This document shows, piece after piece, positions 61,722 to 64,000 of a DNA stretch of 64,000 bases. Below the pieces are notes generated by a model. It saw only the letters and a list, made by a program, of their open reading frames with translations, was not told where the DNA came from and did not search any database. The number at the start of each line of letters is the position of its first letter. Position 1 is the stretch's first letter. A program made the translations under genes and the position numbers. Source of the DNA: JAGNXB01 sp964471595 (lineage in GTDB: Bacteria; Bacteroidota; Bacteroidia; Chitinophagales; Saprospiraceae); contig CAYYGN010000010.1 of NCBI GenBank assembly GCA_964471595.1, forward strand, positions 25,966-89,965, read 5' to 3'.

Positions 61722-63029
61722 ATGCGCGCTCTATGGACAGGGGTGTTGGCTGCCCTGACGGGCGTCGCACCTGCACAAAGCCTGTATTTCCCGCCCACCG
61801 GTCCATCCTGGGAAACCATGGACCCCGTGGCGACGCTCAACTGGTGTCCCGACCGCGTTGCAGAGTTGCAGCAATTCCTGGGGGAAAAAGACACGAAAGG
61901 GTTCATCATCCTCAAGGACGGGCGGATAGCTGTCGAGTGGTATTTCGGGACATTCACGGGTGACAGCCTGTGGTATTGGGCTTCGGCGGGCAAAACCATG
62001 ACGGCTGTGCTGGCAGGGTTGGCTCAGCAGGAGGGGCTGCTGGATATTGACGAACCCAGCCATCATTACCTGGGGACCGGATGGTCCTCCTGTACCGGGC
62101 AGGAGGAGGAGGCCATCACCATCCTGCATCACCTGACCATGACGACGGGGTTGGACGACAAATTTGCCCAGGACCCGGATTGTACCGATCCCGAATGTCT
62201 GGCATGTCTGGCTGAGCCGGGTACGCGATGGGCCTATCACAATGCCGCTTATACCTTGCTGGAAACGGTCGTGTCAACGGCTGCGGGCATGCCGATCAAT
62301 ATGTACTTCCAGTCCCGTTTGGGGAGCAGGATCGGGGCCACGGGGCTTTACCTGCCGCTGGGGTACAACCGGGTTTTTTTCAGCCGGACCCGGGATATGG
62401 CCCGGTTTGGTTTGTTGGTTCTGGCGGAGGGTATCTGGAACGCGGACACGATTTTCACGGATACGGCCTATTTCCGTCAAATGGTGCGGCGGTCGCAGGA
62501 TCTCAATCCGTCTTACGGGTATTTGTGGTGGCTCAACGGCCAGGGTACATATATGCTCCCCGGCCTGCCCTTTCAGATCCCCGGCAATCTGATCGCCCAG
62601 GCGCCGGAAGATCTGGTGGCGGGCCTCGGCAAGAACGACCAGAAGGTGTATGTCGTGCCCTCCGAAGGTATGGTGGTGGTCAGGCTTGGTGAAACGGCCG
62701 GTGGGGTGAACCCTACCCTGTCGGGATTCGACAACCAGCTATGGGAGCGGATCATGGCGCTGCCCTGTGCATCGGCCACGGAGCCACAGTCAGGTCAGGA
62801 AGATTGGAGGGTGTTACCCAATCCGGCATCGACCGGCTGGATTTTGGAGGGGGGCGCGGATCCGGTTTCCTGGACACTGACGGATCTGCATGGCCGGTTG
62901 GTGAGGCAGGGGCATGACCGCTGGCTGGATGCATCTCTGCTCGGTGAGGGCATGTATTTCCTCCGGATCAAGGCGCCCGACAGGATGCCGGTCACCCTGC
63001 GATTGGTGCGTTCCGGTACGGGGGAGTAA
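61722..63029 (+). CDS. Secreted serine hydrolase (beta-lactamase/penicillin-binding fold) with T9SS sorting domain
   Basis: A 435-residue exported protein; signal peptide MRALWTGVLAALTGVAPAQ. The class C beta-lactamase-like domain (about 40-345) has S88-A-G-K91 (SxxK, in WYWASAGKTM), Y-H-N in WAYHNAAYTLL (YxN), and a late segment with GLGKNDQKVYVVPSEGMVVV. The last 70 residues (WRVLPNPASTGWILEGG ... LGEGMYFLRIKAPDRMP) match a T9SS type-A sorting domain. It probably acts on an ester or amide at the cell surface rather than on beta-lactams (inference). Confidence 0.9.
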   Translation: MRALWTGVLAALTGVAPAQSLYFPPTGPSWETMDPVATLNWCPDRVAELQQFLGEKDTKGFIILKDGRIAVEWYFGTFTGDSLWYWASAGKTMTAVLAGLAQQEGLLDIDEPSHHYLGTGWSSCTGQEEEAITILHHLTMTTGLDDKFAQDPDCTDPECLACLAEPGTRWAYHNAAYTLLETVVSTAAGMPINMYFQSRLGSRIGATGLYLPLGYNRVFFSRTRDMARFGLLVLAEGIWNADTIFTDTAYFRQMVRRSQDLNPSYGYLWWLNGQGTYMLPGLPFQIPGNLIAQAPEDLVAGLGKNDQKVYVVPSEGMVVVRLGETAGGVNPTLSGFDNQLWERIMALPCASATEPQSGQEDWRVLPNPASTGWILEGGADPVSWTLTDLHGRLVRQGHDRWLDASLLGEGMYFLRIKAPDRMPVTLRLVRSGTGE

Positions 63030-63072
63030 TCCTTTTCCGCTGGCGGGCTGTTAAAGACCCAAAAGGGAATAC

Positions 63073-63621
63073 ATGCATCTGACGATCATTGCGGGGAGTC
63101 CGCGCCAGGGGAGTATCAGCAAGAGGGTGGCGTTGCACCTCCGGTCAAAATTGGAAGCCGTACCGGGTGTGGAGACGGGATGGGTGAACATGCAGGAGCA
63201 TGCTTTGCCGCCCATCCAGGAGGTATGGAAGAGGGAGGAAGACGTACCGGCGTCGCACCGGGCGTTGTTCGGTATGATGCATGCCACGGACGGCTTTGTG
63301 GTCGTGAGTCCGGAGTACAATGGCGGATATTCGGCGACGATGAAGAATTTCATGGATCATTTCACCAAGCAGGCATATTTGCGCAAGCCCTGGGGGGTGG
63401 TGACTTCTTCGACGGGTGCGATGGGAGGCATGAGGGCGTCGCAGCAATTGCTGTTGTTGGGGGCGGGGTTGTTTGCGATACCATGTCCGCGGATGTTGGT
63501 GACGCCGCATGCCGACAAGAAATTCGATGAGGATGGCCGGCTTTTGGAAGCGTCTTTCGAGACGGCGATACAGACATTCATGGAGGAATATTTGTGGCTG
63601 GCCCGCAAGCTGGTGGAATAA
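63073..63621 (+). CDS. NADPH-dependent FMN reductase (flavodoxin-like)
   Basis: A 182-residue flavoprotein reductase: phosphate-binding GSPRQGSISKRVA at the N-terminus, SPEYNGGYSATMKNFMDHF for flavin stacking, and TGAMGGMRASQQL. It reduces FMN, quinones or azo compounds using NAD(P)H. It stands alone with no partner genes; the 3' side is the repeat cluster. Confidence 0.93.
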   Translation: MHLTIIAGSPRQGSISKRVALHLRSKLEAVPGVETGWVNMQEHALPPIQEVWKREEDVPASHRALFGMMHATDGFVVVSPEYNGGYSATMKNFMDHFTKQAYLRKPWGVVTSSTGAMGGMRASQQLLLLGAGLFAIPCPRMLVTPHADKKFDEDGRLLEASFETAIQTFMEEYLWLARKLVE

Positions 63622-63678
63622 TCCCGCACAGGGATGCATAGGGGCTAGTCCATCCAAAGAAGCTTGAACATGGTCCTG

Positions 63679-63952
63679 TCTGCGACCTCTCCGAGGTCGG
63701 AAGGATTTTCAATACTTTATGCAACAGACGGGACTTCTCCGAAGTCCATGCACGGGCCGGGGGCGAAGTTTGAAGGGGAATAATTTACGAGGGACTTCGG
63801 CGAAGTCCATAGCATTTGGCCCGGAAGGCAGAAAAAAAGACGACTTCTGAAAAGTCGAAGGCATTTCTCTTCTCTGCGACCTCTCTGAGGTCGGAAGGAT
63901 TTTCCCACTCTTTCGCAACAGACGTGGGACTTCTCCGAAGTCCGCGATCGGG
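63679..63952. repeat. Cluster of short inverted-repeat hairpins in a longer direct repeat
   Basis: Six hairpins with three- to five-base loops: GACCTC-TCC-GAGGTC (63684-63698), GACTTC-TCC-GAAGTC (63732-63746), GACTTC-GGC-GAAGTC (63793-63807), CGACTT-CTGAA-AAGTCG (63841-63857), GACCTC-TCT-GAGGTC (63878-63892) and GACTTC-TCC-GAAGTC (63928-63942). The first two and the last two, with their flanks (TCTGCGACCTCT..., GGAAGGATTTTC..., CAACAGACG...), form an imperfect direct repeat of about 78 bases (63679-63756 and 63873-63952). No gene is seen in 63622-64000; open frames that cross it only translate the repeats. Confidence 0.85.
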
Positions 63953-64000
63953 TTTCGGTGATAGCCTGAGAGAGGTGAGGGGGAGCTCGTTCATAATGGG

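Noticed and set aside
61487..61963. 158-codon open frame crossing the start of the serine hydrolase gene
   Set aside because: It overlaps the signal-peptide region of the hydrolase in another frame, is rich in Arg/Pro/His and has no domain.
63679..63952. CRISPR array at the right edge
   Set aside because: The repeats are short palindromes of two families at irregular spacing, not identical 24-40 base repeats with uniform unique spacers, and no cas genes are nearby.
63709..63994. Three overlapping open frames of 60-69 codons on the - strand in the repeat cluster
   Set aside because: They only translate the hairpin repeats (RDF/FSEV-type runs) and have no independent evidence of coding.

Overview
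The window looks like chromosomal DNA of a Bacteroidota (Bacteroidetes) bacterium, most likely a moderately GC-rich member of the Saprospiria/Chitinophagia type. The support is: promoter elements of the Bacteroidota type (TAnnTTTG, sometimes with TTTG 19-21 bases upstream) in front of many genes; almost no Shine-Dalgarno sequences; several secreted proteins ending in type IX secretion (T9SS) sorting domains; and lineage-typical families (DUF4271 next to hemD, lamin-tail-domain protein, DUF2807/GIN protein, PorE-like OmpA protein). The genus cannot be fixed from sequence reading alone.

Layout. 1-8.4 kb: 5' part of a CzcA/CusA-type metal efflux pump with a small partner gene, a SulP anion transporter, the rRNA methyltransferase RlmD, a Rieske oxygenase, nadC and a DoxX-like membrane protein. 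8.6-11.4 kb: a four-gene operon (ABC ATPase, membrane partner, GntR regulator, GIN-domain protein) whose promoter spacer carries an inverted repeat. 11.4-25.3 kb: sugar nucleotidyltransferase, SDR enzyme, mutL, two tandem rhomboid proteases, EEP-family enzyme, cysS, a MacB-like exporter pair, a PorE-like envelope protein and a hydrolase. 25.3-28.9 kb: a MazG-like pyrophosphohydrolase, dtd, then a probable chromosomal replication origin (two perfect DnaA boxes, several near matches, very AT-rich DNA), ctaA, a hydrolase and two parS-like palindromes. The + strand changes from C-rich to G-rich across this origin.

28.8-47.5 kb holds thrB, a glycosyltransferase, nadB, a cell-wall glucosaminidase, the DUF4271-hemD pair, a two-component system, a DMT transporter-SET protein pair, a coiled-coil protein, asd, a large lamin-tail surface protein, a sodium:solute symporter and a T9SS-exported Omp28-like protein, followed by tRNA-Arg(CCG). 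47.8-58 kb contains what may be a linked regulatory circuit. A PDZ-domain T9SS cargo protein and a histidine kinase-response regulator pair are divergently transcribed around a direct-repeat operator. A near-identical 16-base element lies upstream of an ECF sigma factor gene at 57.9 kb. The kinase sensor domain and the PDZ protein both carry cysteine clusters. DtxR regulator, clpB, a small acidic protein and an M28 peptidase lie between.

58-64 kb has an M15 carboxypeptidase, an orphan DUF5682 protein, a T9SS-tagged serine hydrolase, an FMN reductase and, at the right edge, a cluster of short GACTTC/GAAGTC and GACCTC/GAGGTC hairpins organised in a longer direct repeat. No CRISPR array, prophage, insertion sequence or rRNA operon was seen.
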